This document shows positions 8,667 through 17,571 of a DNA stretch of 64,000 bases, piece by piece (positions within the stretch are counted from its first letter, which is position 1; every line of letters begins with the position of its first letter). The translations under genes were made by a program, and so were the position numbers. The stretch comes from Bradyrhizobium cosmicum (lineage in GTDB: Bacteria; Pseudomonadota; Alphaproteobacteria; Rhizobiales; Xanthobacteraceae), in the NCBI RefSeq assembly GCF_007290395.2, contig NZ_CP041656.2, positions 5,766,001-5,830,000 of the forward strand. Reading direction: 5' to 3'. The notes beneath the pieces are model-generated. The model saw only the letters and a program-made list of their open reading frames with translations, had not been told where the DNA came from and searched no databases.

Positions 8667-9185
8667 CTAGCCTGCCCGCGCCTTGCTCCAGTCGGGTCCG
8701 ACCGGTCCCGATACGCCTGCGAAGGCGCCGTCGACCAGCTCGAACACCAGGATGCGGGCGGCATCGACCGGGCCCGGCATGGTGATGCGGCCCTTGTCGA
8801 CCCGCTTGAAGCCGACGCGGCTGTAATAGGGCTCGTCGCCGACCAGCAGCACGAGGCGGTGCCCCTTTTCCCTGGCGTCCTTCAGCGCGCGCTCCAGCAA
8901 CAGACGGCCGACGCCGCGGCTGCGGAACGGCGGCTCGACGGTGAGCGGCCCGAGCATCAGCGCCGGCGTCTCGCCGATCAGGATCGGCAATTGCCTGACC
9001 GAGCCGACCAGCAGCGTGCCGATATGCGCCGTGAAGGACAATTCGAGCAGATGGTCGACATGCTCGCGGATACGGTAGGCGCTGAGCACGAAGCGGCCGG
9101 GGCCGAAGGTACGTTCGTGCAGCCGTTCGATCGCCTGGGCGTCGCCGGCGGCTTCGGGATGGATGGTGAGCGAGAGATCGGTCAT
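8667..9185 (-). CDS. GNAT family N-acetyltransferase (YhbS-like)
   Basis: 172 residues: MLGPLTVEPPFRSRGVGRLL is the acetyl-CoA loop and VLLVGDEPYYSRVGFKRV the C-terminal YxRxGF part seen in YhbS-type acetyltransferases. Its ATG overlaps the stop of the upstream membrane-protein gene by four bases (ATGA), so the two should be translationally coupled. Substrate unknown. Confidence 0.87.
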   Translation of the reverse strand: MTDLSLTIHPEAAGDAQAIERLHERTFGPGRFVLSAYRIREHVDHLLELSFTAHIGTLLVGSVRQLPILIGETPALMLGPLTVEPPFRSRGVGRLLLERALKDAREKGHRLVLLVGDEPYYSRVGFKRVDKGRITMPGPVDAARILVFELVDGAFAGVSGPVGPDWSKARAG

Positions 9186-10354
9186 GTTGACCGGCGGGAT
9201 AACATCTCGGCGGGCCGTGGTCCACCGGGCTCTTGCGCGATCGACCCCTGTGACATGCCGCGGGTAAAGACGACCGTGAACAGCAGCGTCCAGAGCGTCA
9301 GCATCAGGATGGGAGTGATGTAATACGGCGTGAAGACGGGATGCGTGGCAAAGAAACCGAGATTCAGCACGAGATTGCCGGCGACCAGCAGCGCGAGTTT
9401 CCTGACTCCAGCATGGCCTGCGAAACGCCACAACAGCGCGGTCCAGACACAGGCGATCACGATCAACGGGAATTGCGTGTCGCCGAGATAGGCCCGCAGC
9501 ACGGCAGGATCGAGGCTCCGCGGAGCCGTATCCTGGCCGCCATAGGCCGAGACCAGCGGGTTACCCGAATTGACAAGGTTGGCCGCGAACACCGGCAACA
9601 GACCGACGAGGAACGCAACGCCGAGCGTCAGACCCGACACGAAAGCCTCGCGGCTGCGCCAGATCAGGAACGACAGCCCGAAGAACAGGAAATAGCCGGC
9701 CGACAGAACCACGTTCGCGATCCTGAAGCTCGCGGACAGGCCGAGCAGAAGGCCGACGGCCGCGACCGCGAGCAGGCGGCGCCGGCCGTCATCGACGAAC
9801 AGCCTCGCGGTGAACAGGCCCGCCAGCACGCACACGACCATGGTCGGCGCGATCGAATAGCTCGCCTTGGCCGGGTTGATCATGAAGTAGATCGACAGCA
9901 CGCCCAACATTGCGGCCGCCGTCAACGACACCGGCTCCCGCGCCCGCCACAGACCGTACAGCGCAAAACCGGCGACGATCATGTTCGCCAGCGCATACAG
10001 CGGAATGACCTGGAATCCCTCCGGGAAAAGCGCCAGCGCGAAGCCCGTGCCCGGCGGCGGTGTCATCACCCATTTGCTGCCGTCGGCGGTCTGGGTGTGG
10101 CAAGGCGCGCGCGTCGGATCGGGCCAGTTCGGAAAATCGATGCTGCGCAACTTGCCCGCGAGATAGCCGTCGGTTTCACGGGCGAGGCTGGTGTCGAGCC
10201 CTTGCCATCCGAACCGCTGGAACAGATGCGCTTGCCTGAGATAACAGATGTCGTCATAGACGCCGCGGCTCTCGCTCCAATGCGAGATCAGCCTGACGTT
10301 GCTGGCCAGAATTGCCAGAAACACAATTGAAAAAAATACTTTGACAGCTCTCAT
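9182..10354 (-). CDS. multi-pass membrane protein, possible lipid-linked sugar transferase
   Basis: 390 residues from ATG 10354 (the frame extends to 10429). About ten hydrophobic segments, with a soluble stretch at about 40-100 containing the acidic VYDDICYLRQAHLFQ near the first loop. That layout recalls GT-C type transferases, in which an acidic motif after the first helix is catalytic, but there is no clear family signature. It is divergent from a GT2 glycosyltransferase gene 102 bases away, which supports a role in cell-surface glycans. Treat as hypothetical. Confidence 0.75.
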   Translation of the reverse strand: MRAVKVFFSIVFLAILASNVRLISHWSESRGVYDDICYLRQAHLFQRFGWQGLDTSLARETDGYLAGKLRSIDFPNWPDPTRAPCHTQTADGSKWVMTPPPGTGFALALFPEGFQVIPLYALANMIVAGFALYGLWRAREPVSLTAAAMLGVLSIYFMINPAKASYSIAPTMVVCVLAGLFTARLFVDDGRRRLLAVAAVGLLLGLSASFRIANVVLSAGYFLFFGLSFLIWRSREAFVSGLTLGVAFLVGLLPVFAANLVNSGNPLVSAYGGQDTAPRSLDPAVLRAYLGDTQFPLIVIACVWTALLWRFAGHAGVRKLALLVAGNLVLNLGFFATHPVFTPYYITPILMLTLWTLLFTVVFTRGMSQGSIAQEPGGPRPAEMLSRRST

Positions 10355-10456
10355 GGGCTCTCGCCGGGCCTGCCGGCCTAGCCTGGAAATGGTTCGCCTG
10401 TACAGGAAAAGCACCGGCAAGTATAGCAAGGTGGGGATTTTGGAGGTGAAGCGGCC

Positions 10457-11227
10457 GTGGCCGACATGAGTTTGGGTCCGAGCTTGGGTTCAAGCGACAC
10501 GTGCCGAAGCGCCGCAGGGCAGGCCGGCGTGCCGCGGATCCTGCTCATCATTCCCTGCTTCAACGAGGAGGCCTCGATCGGCGGTCTCCTCAGCGAGATC
10601 GCCGCGATCGGCCGCGGCTACCACACCCTAGTCGTCGACGACGGCTCGTCCGACGCGACGTGCGCGGTGGCAACCTGCCGCTCGCCCGTCGCCCGCCTCG
10701 CGCAGAATCTCGGCATCGGCGGCGCCGTGCAGACCGGCATCAAATACGCGGCGCGGCAGGATTTCGATTTCTGCATCCAGATCGACGGCGACGGACAGCA
10801 TGATCCGCGCGCGATCGAAACGCTGCTCGATGCCTATCGCAGCCACCCGACCAACATCACCATCGGAAGCCGCTTCATCGACCATTCCGGCTTCTGCTCG
10901 ACGCCGATGCGCCGCGCCGGCATCAGGCTGATCGTGCTTGCGCTCAACGGGCTCTTCACTGGCGGCCGCATCACCGATCCGACCAGCGGCATGCGGCTGC
11001 TCGACCGCTCGGCCATCGCCTTCTTCGCCAGGTCCTATCCTGCTGATTTTCCGGAGCCAATCTCGCTCGCCTGGGCGATGCGCGCGGGGCTGACCGTCAG
11101 CGAGGTCCCGGTCGAGATGCGGGCGCGGAAGGCCGGCGTCAGCTCGATCGACGGATTGAAGTCGGCAAGTTACATGATCCGCGTCCTCGGTTACATCCTG
11201 CTCGCGCGCCTGGTGAGAGCGCCATGA
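10457..11227 (+). CDS. glycosyltransferase family 2 (polyprenyl-phosphate sugar synthase type)
   Basis: 256 residues from a GTG with GGAGGTGA 7 bases upstream. The GT-A fold motifs are LLIIPCFNEEASIGG, LVVDDGSSD, and the metal-binding IQIDGDGQHDP. These match enzymes that move a sugar from a nucleotide donor to a lipid phosphate, such as DPM1-type synthases, although no membrane anchor is obvious. The next gene encodes a DUF2304 membrane protein, a frequent partner of such transferases, 64 bases downstream. Confidence 0.88.
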   Translation: MADMSLGPSLGSSDTCRSAAGQAGVPRILLIIPCFNEEASIGGLLSEIAAIGRGYHTLVVDDGSSDATCAVATCRSPVARLAQNLGIGGAVQTGIKYAARQDFDFCIQIDGDGQHDPRAIETLLDAYRSHPTNITIGSRFIDHSGFCSTPMRRAGIRLIVLALNGLFTGGRITDPTSGMRLLDRSAIAFFARSYPADFPEPISLAWAMRAGLTVSEVPVEMRARKAGVSSIDGLKSASYMIRVLGYILLARLVRAP

Positions 11228-11291
11228 CGCCCAGACTTCCAGCGATGATTTGCAATCCCATCATTCCATCGAACCTTCCGAGGAGGCAGCC

Positions 11292-11669
11292 GTGACAAAT
11301 GCCCTTCCGAGCCCGGAGACGGTCGTCATCATCTCCGCCTTCGCGTCGATCTACATGCTGGTACTGCTGCGCAAGACGTTGCAGGGCAAGTTCGATCTCT
11401 ATGACTTCATGATGCTGTCCATGGTGGCGATCATACCGGCGGGCTTCGCGCTGTTTCCAAACCTGGCCTATCTGGTCAGCCATCTGACCGGCGTCGTGTT
11501 TCCGTTCGTCGTGATGTTCGGCGCGCTGTTCCTGGTGGTGTTCGCTTTCATGCACAACATGACGGCGCGGCTGCACCGGCTGGAGCGGCAGAACTGCGCG
11601 CTGATCCAGGAGCAGAGCCTGCTGGCGCTGGAACTGAAGGCGAAAGAGAGCGGGCGGCCGGGCGGTTGA
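11292..11669 (+). CDS. DUF2304 domain membrane protein
   Basis: 125 residues. The GTG at 11292 has AGGAGG five bases upstream; an upstream ATG at 11250 in the same frame has no such site. Three hydrophobic helices are followed by a coiled-coil-like tail (HNMTARLHRLERQNCALIQEQ), the DUF2304 layout. It probably anchors or partners the adjacent GT2 transferase at the membrane. Function inferred from neighbourhood only. Confidence 0.8.
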   Translation: MTNALPSPETVVIISAFASIYMLVLLRKTLQGKFDLYDFMMLSMVAIIPAGFALFPNLAYLVSHLTGVVFPFVVMFGALFLVVFAFMHNMTARLHRLERQNCALIQEQSLLALELKAKESGRPGG

Positions 11670-11673
11670 ATGC

Positions 11674-12165
11674 TCAACGCCACGTCGCCATCAGCGGCTT
11701 GCCATCCAGCACTTCCGCGAGCCTTTGCCGCGTGCCATGCGTGGTCCCATCCGGCAGCGCCGTGATCGCGAAGAAGCCGCACTCGACGATCTCGTGGTTC
11801 GGTTCGGGCAAACGATCCTGCGTGAACTGCCTGACCACGTAGACCGCGACATGGTCGCGGCGGGAGACGTGGCTGTTGAGAAAGATGCCGTGCAGCAGAG
11901 CCTCCCCGGTGAGATCGATATCGCCCTCCTCCTTGAGCTCGCGCCGCATCGCCTGCTCCATGGTCTCGCCGAGATCGACGCCGCCGCCGGGCAGATACCA
12001 GCCGCTGATGTAGCTGTGCCTGACCAGGAACACCCTGTTCTCGTCGTCCAGCACCACGGCGCGAACGCCGAGCGTCATGCCGCGAGCCAGCAGGAAATAG
12101 GCGTGGAAGATTCGCCGCAGCAGCGGCTCGAATTTCCGTCGGACGCGGTTCAGACGATCCCCCAT
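11674..12165 (-). CDS. Nudix hydrolase
   Basis: 163 residues from ATG 12165 (GGGAG just upstream); a GTG at 12240 would add 25. The Nudix box is GGGVDLGETMEQAMRRELKE followed by EGDI. The catalytic RE..EE core is intact, but the conserved glycine after EE-x is an aspartate. Nudix enzymes cleave nucleoside diphosphates linked to another group, using Mg2+ held by the glutamates. It is convergent with the DUF2304 gene (4-base gap). Substrate unknown. Confidence 0.85.
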   Translation of the reverse strand: MGDRLNRVRRKFEPLLRRIFHAYFLLARGMTLGVRAVVLDDENRVFLVRHSYISGWYLPGGGVDLGETMEQAMRRELKEEGDIDLTGEALLHGIFLNSHVSRRDHVAVYVVRQFTQDRLPEPNHEIVECGFFAITALPDGTTHGTRQRLAEVLDGKPLMATWR

Positions 12166-12293
12166 CAGGCTCCCAAGAGACTTCGCAATAAAACTCGCAA
12201 GAAAACTCCCAACAGGCCCCTGCCCGGACCCCGCTTGCACGTTGCCCGCGACCTTGCCATTACAGCAAACGAATAGCGAGGCAATCGCGCGTC

Positions 12294-13175
12294 ATGGCCC
12301 CCTTCACGCTCGCCCATCTGTCCGACCCGCATCTGCCGCCCTTGCCGAAGCCGCGGCTGATCGAACTCGCGGGCAAGCGCGCGCTCGGCTACGTCAACTG
12401 GGCCCGCAACCGCCACAAGTACCAGCGCCGCGAGGTGCTCGACGTACTCGTCGCCGACGTCAAGGCGCAGGCACCCGACCACATCGCCGTCACAGGCGAC
12501 CTCGTCAATCTGGCGCTCGAGGCGGAGTTCGCGCCCGCGCGGGCCTGGCTCGACGATGTCGGCCCGCCCGACCGGGTCACCACGATACCCGGCAATCACG
12601 ACGCCTATGTCCGCGCCACCTTTCATCGCTTCGGCGAGACCTTTGCTCCCTATCTTGCCGGCGACGACGGCAGCACGGGTTTTCCCAGTCTGCGCCGGCG
12701 CGGGCCGCTGGCGCTGATCAGCCTGTCCACGGCGGTGCCGACCTTGCCGCTGATGGCCACGGGCACGCTCGGCCGCGAGCAGCTCGCGGCCCTCGAACAG
12801 GTGCTCGAACGGCTTTCGGCCGAGGATGTTTTCCGGGTGCTGCTGGTGCATCATCCGCTGAAGTCGGACGCGCGCCAGAAGCGGATGACGGATTCGGCGG
12901 ATCTGCTGGCACTGTTGAGACGCCACGGCGTCGAGTTGATCCTGCACGGGCACGACCACATTCATTCGACGATGTGGTTCGAGGGCCCCAACGGCAAAAT
13001 CCCCGCGGTCGGCGTGCCGTCGGCCTCCGCGCTCGCGCACGGGGGCTACCCGGCCGCGGCGTATAATCTGTTCACGATCGAGAAGGACAATGCCGGCTGG
13101 CGCTGCGAGCAGACGGTGCGGAGTCTGGAGTCCGGATTTCAGATCCGGCAGATCAAGCATACGAGGCTGGTTTAG
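12294..13175 (+). CDS. calcineurin-like metallophosphoesterase
   Basis: 293 residues with the full set of metal-binding motifs in order: LSDPHL (about 9-14), TGDLVN, PGNHD, LLVHHP and HGHDH. This is the CpdA-like group, which hydrolyses phosphodiesters such as cyclic nucleotides; the real substrate is not known. No signal peptide. It is a single gene followed by a palindromic repeat. Confidence 0.88.
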   Translation: MAPFTLAHLSDPHLPPLPKPRLIELAGKRALGYVNWARNRHKYQRREVLDVLVADVKAQAPDHIAVTGDLVNLALEAEFAPARAWLDDVGPPDRVTTIPGNHDAYVRATFHRFGETFAPYLAGDDGSTGFPSLRRRGPLALISLSTAVPTLPLMATGTLGREQLAALEQVLERLSAEDVFRVLLVHHPLKSDARQKRMTDSADLLALLRRHGVELILHGHDHIHSTMWFEGPNGKIPAVGVPSASALAHGGYPAAAYNLFTIEKDNAGWRCEQTVRSLESGFQIRQIKHTRLV

Positions 13176-13181
13176 CTTTCC

Positions 13182-13265
13182 GTCATTGCGAGCGAAGCGA
13201 AGCAATCCAGAGTCCCTCCGCGGGAAGATTCTGGATTGCTTCGTCGCTTCGCTCCTCGCAATGAC
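13182..13265. repeat. long palindromic intergenic repeat, type A copy 1
   Basis: Left arm GTCATTGCGAGCGAAGCG followed by AAGCAATCCAG; right arm CTGGATTGCTTCG, then GCTTCGCTCCTCGCAATGAC. The arms pair over about 29 bases around a 20-base centre. A degenerate copy is at 47905-47966. This sequence is frequent between genes in Bradyrhizobium-type genomes (recalled, not searched). Confidence 0.85.
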
Positions 13266-13278
13266 CGCGCAGAGAAAT

Positions 13279-13833
13279 TCACCAGCTCCGCAGGGCCGCC
13301 AGCACGGCAACCCCGAACAAGGCGGCGGCACCGAGCACGAATCCGAACACGAACGGCCAGATTCGCGAGCGGCGTGGCGGCGGCGCGGCCTCGAACTTCG
13401 GCTCCGATGGCACCACCAGCGCGCGCTCGCGTTCGATCATGCGGCGGGCGACATAGTCGGTGACGGCTTCGACGATCACCGCAATGTCGTGCGATTCGGC
13501 AAGCACGATGCGGCCGAAGCGGGTGTCCTGGACGAAGCGGTACATCCGCTTGTCGCGCCCCATCAGGATGTGCGCGACGACGTCGATCCAGAGCCTCGGC
13601 GTATCGCCCTGGCTGACACCGCGGTCGAACAGGTCGATCTTATCAGGCACCTGGGCGAACAGGGGATCGAGCGCGTCGTTGAGGATCTCGAGCCGCGCCA
13701 CCTCGGCGTCGCGCAGATCGACGACCACGCCGGTCCGGTCCGCAGCCTCGATCCGTGCGCGCAGCAGCGCGTCGCGCAGCCGCACCGGGCGCGGCTGGCT
13801 GGGATGGGTCCCGCTGGTCTCGGGCTCTGACAT
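13279..13833 (-). CDS. conserved hypothetical protein with C-terminal membrane anchor
   Basis: 184 residues: a soluble region of about 150 residues (GDTPRLWIDVVAHILMGRDK, FVQDTRFGRIVLAESHD) and one hydrophobic helix near the end (WPFVFGFVLGAAALFGVAVL). It reads like a tail-anchored cytoplasmic protein. I do not recognise a characterised family. It stands alone, convergent with the metallophosphoesterase gene. Confidence 0.75.
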   Translation of the reverse strand: MSEPETSGTHPSQPRPVRLRDALLRARIEAADRTGVVVDLRDAEVARLEILNDALDPLFAQVPDKIDLFDRGVSQGDTPRLWIDVVAHILMGRDKRMYRFVQDTRFGRIVLAESHDIAVIVEAVTDYVARRMIERERALVVPSEPKFEAAPPPRRSRIWPFVFGFVLGAAALFGVAVLAALRSW

Positions 13834-13952
13834 TGTCGGCCTCGTCCTCGACTATCCTCCGTTAACCTATCAGCAACCAATCCCTCCGCAAAGGCCTCAC
13901 AATTCCAGAGACTTACGGCGCCGCAGCCGGCTCACCTGTGCCAAAAACAGAC

Positions 13953-13981
13953 GATCCCACCCAGGCAGAGCCTGGATGGGA
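13953..13981 (-). terminator. terminator of the aceA-DUF4170 transcript
   Basis: A 12-base stem (13955-13966 with 13970-13981, one mismatch) and a 3-base loop. Read on the minus strand it is followed by a T-rich run (plus-strand CCAAAAACAG at 13941-13950), 37 bases beyond the DUF4170 stop. Confidence 0.7.
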
Positions 13982-14017
13982 CCATCCGTCCTTGGACGTC
14001 TTCTTGAATTGAGACCG

Positions 14018-14227
14018 TCAGGCCGAGACGCGCGCCGGCTCTTCCACGATCGAGAAGCGGACGCCGGCCTTGTGGCGGTTCTCTTCCGAGACGGTGCGCC
14101 AGGCGTCCTCGGCCTCCGTGCGGGTCTTGAACGGACCCTGCACCTGGGCCGAGCCTTCCACGAGCTTGTGGAAATTCATCGAACCGAACTCGCCGCCGAT
14201 CACCCAGAAATTGCTGCCTTTGGTCAT
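14018..14227 (-). CDS. DUF4170 small protein
   Basis: 69 residues beginning MTKGSNFWVIGGEF, with a good AGGAG before the ATG. The short all-soluble fold matches DUF4170, a small alphaproteobacterial family without known function. It follows isocitrate lyase on the same strand (30-base gap) and is followed by the terminator, so it is probably co-transcribed with aceA; the sequence gives no direct hint of function. Confidence 0.8.
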   Translation of the reverse strand: MTKGSNFWVIGGEFGSMNFHKLVEGSAQVQGPFKTRTEAEDAWRTVSEENRHKAGVRFSIVEEPARVSA

Positions 14228-14257
14228 TGTCAGTCTCCTGTTTGGTAGCGTGATGCG

Positions 14258-15892
14258 TTAGCCGAACTGGTTCATCGTGTTGTGAGCGCCGCCCGCCTTC
14301 AGGGCAGCCTCGCCGGCGAAGTATTCCTTGTGGTCGTCGCCGATGTCGGAGCCGGCCATGTTCTGATGCTTGGCGCAGGCGATGCCCTGGCGGATTTCCG
14401 CGCGCTGGACGTTCTTGACGTAGCCCAGCATGCCCTGCTCGCCGAAATACTCGCGTGCGAGATTGTCGGTCGAGAGCGCTGCCGTGTGATAGGTCGGCAA
14501 CGTGATCAGGTGGTGGAAGATGCCGGCACGCTTGGCGGAATCGGCCTGGAAGGTGCGGATGCGCTCGTCGGCTTCGATGGCCAGCGGCGTATCGTCGTAT
14601 TCCGGCTTCATCAGCTCGGCCCGGTTGTACTTGCTGACGTCCTTGCCCGCTTCCTTCATCGCGTCGTAGACCTGCCAACGGAAGTTGAGGGTCCAGTTGA
14701 ACGACGGCGAGTTGTTGTAGGCGAGCTTGGCGTTCGGAACCACCTTGCGGATCCGATCGACCATCTTGGCGATCTGCTCGATATGCGGCTTCTCGGTTTC
14801 GATCCAGAGCAGGTCCGCACCGTTCTGCAGCGAGGTGATGCTGTCGAGCACGCAGCGATCTTCGCCCGTTCCGGCGCGGAACTGGTAGAGATTACTGGGC
14901 AGGCGCTTCGGACGCAGCATCTTGCCGTTGCGATTGATGATGACGTCGCCGTTGCGGGCGTTCTCCGGCGTCACTTCCTCGCAATCGAGGAAGCTGTTGT
15001 ACTGATCGCCGATATCGCCCGGCTTGTGGCTGACGGCGATCTGCTGCGTGAGGCCGGCGCCTAGTGAGTCGGTGCGGGTCACGACGACGCCGTCTTCGAC
15101 GCCCAGCTCGAGGAACGCATGGCGGCAGGCCCGGATCTTGGCCAGGAACACCTCGTGCGGCACGGTGACCTTGCCGTCCTGGTGGCCGCACTGCTTCTCG
15201 TCAGAGACCTGGTTCTCAATCTGCAGCGCGCAGGCGCCCGCCTCGATCATCTTCTTGGCGAGCAGATAGGTCGCCTCGGCGTTACCGAAGCCCGCGTCGA
15301 TGTCGGCGATGACGGGGACGACATGGGTCTGGAAGTTGTCGATCTTCTCGATCAGCTCCTTCTCGCGGGTCTTGTCGCCTTCCTTGCGCGCCTTGTCGAG
15401 GTTGCGGAAGATGTCGTTGAGCTCGCGCGAGTCGGCCTGACGCAGGAAGGTGTAGAGTTCTTCGATCAGCGCCGGCACCGAGGTCTTCTCGTGCATCGAC
15501 TGGTCGGGCAGCGGTCCGAACTCGGAGCGCAGCGCCGCGATCATCCAGCCGGAGAGATAGAGGTAGCGGCGATCGGTCTTGCCGCCGAAGTGCTTCTTGA
15601 TCGAGATCAGCTTCTGCTGCGCGATGAAGCCGTGCCAGCAACCCAGCGACTGGGTGTACTTGGTCGGATCGGCATCATAGGCCGCCATGTCGGCCCGCAT
15701 GAGCGCCGCGGTGTAGCGGGCGATGTCGAGGCCAGTCTTGAAGCGGTTCTGCAGGCGCATGCGCGCGACGGCCTCGGCCTTCACCCCGTTCCAGGTCGGC
15801 TTGGTTTCGAGGAGCGCCTGGGCGGCCTCGATCTCGCTCTGATACGAGGCCGGGCGCTGCAGGGCGTTGATGCCACGGGGCTGGTAGTTCAT
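14258..15892 (-). CDS. aceA: isocitrate lyase
   Basis: 544 residues, the long form found in Pseudomonas and rhizobia (short forms are about 430). The signature around the catalytic cysteine is KQCGHQDGKV, with VVTRTDSLGAGLT, NNSPSFNW and DRRYLYLSGW also present. The enzyme splits isocitrate into glyoxylate and succinate, the first step of the glyoxylate shunt, needed to grow on acetate or fatty acids; this fits the beta-oxidation operon at 37-43 kb. It is transcribed away from a RamB/PrpR-type regulator that probably controls it. Confidence 0.97.
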   Translation of the reverse strand: MNYQPRGINALQRPASYQSEIEAAQALLETKPTWNGVKAEAVARMRLQNRFKTGLDIARYTAALMRADMAAYDADPTKYTQSLGCWHGFIAQQKLISIKKHFGGKTDRRYLYLSGWMIAALRSEFGPLPDQSMHEKTSVPALIEELYTFLRQADSRELNDIFRNLDKARKEGDKTREKELIEKIDNFQTHVVPVIADIDAGFGNAEATYLLAKKMIEAGACALQIENQVSDEKQCGHQDGKVTVPHEVFLAKIRACRHAFLELGVEDGVVVTRTDSLGAGLTQQIAVSHKPGDIGDQYNSFLDCEEVTPENARNGDVIINRNGKMLRPKRLPSNLYQFRAGTGEDRCVLDSITSLQNGADLLWIETEKPHIEQIAKMVDRIRKVVPNAKLAYNNSPSFNWTLNFRWQVYDAMKEAGKDVSKYNRAELMKPEYDDTPLAIEADERIRTFQADSAKRAGIFHHLITLPTYHTAALSTDNLAREYFGEQGMLGYVKNVQRAEIRQGIACAKHQNMAGSDIGDDHKEYFAGEAALKAGGAHNTMNQFG

Positions 15893-15952
15893 GTGCTCGA
15901 TCCTTTCGCTGATGACAAAGCGCTTGGCCTTGTCATCGACATTTTTGACAGT

Positions 15953-16078
15953 GCATTGCGAAATGCGTGTCCTGAGCTAAACGCGAGAAAGGGAAGTTCG
16001 TATAGAGGGCTTGTATTTGAATGGTGATGTCATGTAACATCGGAACATGTAATAGATGTTATTTTGTAAATCTTGTAA
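15953..16078. promoter_or_regulatory. aceA / RamB-type regulator intergenic operator region
   Basis: Within the 233-base divergent spacer there is an inverted repeat GCATT-GCGA-AATGC (15953-15966) containing TTGCGAAA, similar to the TTTGCAAA-type half-sites of RamB/PrpR regulators, 61 bases before aceA. On the regulator side are four TGTAA half-sites at 16033, 16048, 16065 and 16074. Together they look like separate control sites for aceA and for autoregulation. Binding is inferred. Confidence 0.5.
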
Positions 16079-16125
16079 CAAGATAGGACAGCAATACTGT
16101 CCTTCGCGACTCTGGAGCCCTGAAG

Positions 16126-17571
16126 ATGCCCGCCGAGCCCGGGAAGAAACTGTTCGTCGGCCCGCGCTTCCGGAGGATCCGGCAGCAATTGGGGCTGTCG
16201 CAGACCCAGATGGCCGAGGGCCTCGGAATCTCGCCGAGCTATGTCAACCTGATCGAGCGCAACCAGCGTCCGGTGACCGCACAGATCCTGCTGCGGCTGG
16301 CCGAGACCTACGACCTCGACCTGCGCGACCTCGCCACCGCGGACGAGGACCGCTTCTTCGCCGAGCTGAACGAGATCTTTTCCGATCCGCTGTTCCGCCA
16401 GATCGACGTGCCCAAGCAGGAGCTGCGCGACCTCGCCGAGCTATGCCCGGGCGTGACTCACGCGCTGCAACGGCTCTACGCGGCCTACACCGAGGCCCGC
16501 CAGGGCGAGACGCTGGCCGCAGCGCAGATGGCCGACCGCGATGTCGGCACGCGCTACGAGGCCAATCCGGTCGAGCGCGTGCGCGAGCTGATCGAGGCCA
16601 ACCGCAACTATTTTCCGGAGCTCGAACAGGCCGCCGAAACCTTGCGCGACGAGCTGAACGTGCCGGCCGAAGGGCTCTATGCCGCGCTCGCCGCGCGGCT
16701 GCGCGAAAAGCACTCGATCCAGACCCGCATCATGCCCGTCGACGTGATGCGCGAAACGCTGCGGCGTTTCGACCGTCACCGCCGCCAGTTGCTGATCTCG
16801 GAACTGGTCGACCCGCCCGGCCGCGCATTCCAGCTCGCCTTCCAGCTGGGCTTGGGGGAATGCGCGCAGGCCCTGGAGACCATCATCGGCCGCGCCGGCC
16901 CGCTGGACGACGCGCCGCGCCGGCTGTTCCGCATCACGCTCGCCAACTATTTCGCGGCTTCCGTGATGATGCCCTATCCGGCGTTCCTGGCCGCCGCCGA
17001 GGCCTTGAACTACGACATCCATCTGCTGGCGCAGCGCTTCAATTCCGGCTTCGAGCAGGTCTGCCATCGCCTCACCACGCTGCAACGGCCGAACGCGCGC
17101 GGGATTCCGTTCTTCCTGCTGCGCGTCGACAACGCCGGCAACGTCTCGAAGCGGTTTTCCTCCGGCACGTTCCCGTTCTCGAAATTCGGCGGCACCTGCC
17201 CGCTGTGGAACGTGCACTCGACCTTCGACACGCCGGATCGCCTGCTCAAGCAGGTGATCGAGCTGCCCGACGGCACGCGCTATTTCTCGATCGCGCAGAT
17301 GGTGCGCCGGCCGGTGGCACCGCATCCGCTGCCGCAGCCGCGCTTCGCCATCGGCCTCGGCTGCGAAATCCGCCACGCCTCCCGCCTCGTCTATGCCGCC
17401 GGAATGGACCTCGAGAAGACCGAAGGCACGCCGATCGGCGTCAACTGCCGCCTCTGCGAGCGCGAAAACTGCGCCCAGCGCGCCGAGCCGCCGATCACGC
17501 GTACGCTGATCCTGGACGAGACGACACGGCGGGTGAGTTCGTTTGCGTTCTCGAATGCACGGGAGCTCTGA
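16126..17571 (+). CDS. RamB/PrpR/ScfR-type XRE regulator of short-chain acyl metabolism
   Basis: 481 residues. An XRE helix-turn-helix (RRIRQQLGLSQTQMAEGLGI, then SPSYVNLIERNQRPV) is at about residues 14-50, an IrrE-like middle region follows, and the C-terminal domain carries cysteines in GGTCPLW, GLGCEIRH and CRLCERENC. This is the family of RamB (glyoxylate cycle) and PrpR (methylcitrate cycle) in actinobacteria. Mycobacterial PrpR has been reported to hold an iron-sulfur cluster in this domain, and the cysteines here would allow the same. It lies divergent from aceA, so control of the glyoxylate shunt is the natural role. Confidence 0.88.
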   Translation: MPAEPGKKLFVGPRFRRIRQQLGLSQTQMAEGLGISPSYVNLIERNQRPVTAQILLRLAETYDLDLRDLATADEDRFFAELNEIFSDPLFRQIDVPKQELRDLAELCPGVTHALQRLYAAYTEARQGETLAAAQMADRDVGTRYEANPVERVRELIEANRNYFPELEQAAETLRDELNVPAEGLYAALAARLREKHSIQTRIMPVDVMRETLRRFDRHRRQLLISELVDPPGRAFQLAFQLGLGECAQALETIIGRAGPLDDAPRRLFRITLANYFAASVMMPYPAFLAAAEALNYDIHLLAQRFNSGFEQVCHRLTTLQRPNARGIPFFLLRVDNAGNVSKRFSSGTFPFSKFGGTCPLWNVHSTFDTPDRLLKQVIELPDGTRYFSIAQMVRRPVAPHPLPQPRFAIGLGCEIRHASRLVYAAGMDLEKTEGTPIGVNCRLCERENCAQRAEPPITRTLILDETTRRVSSFAFSNAREL

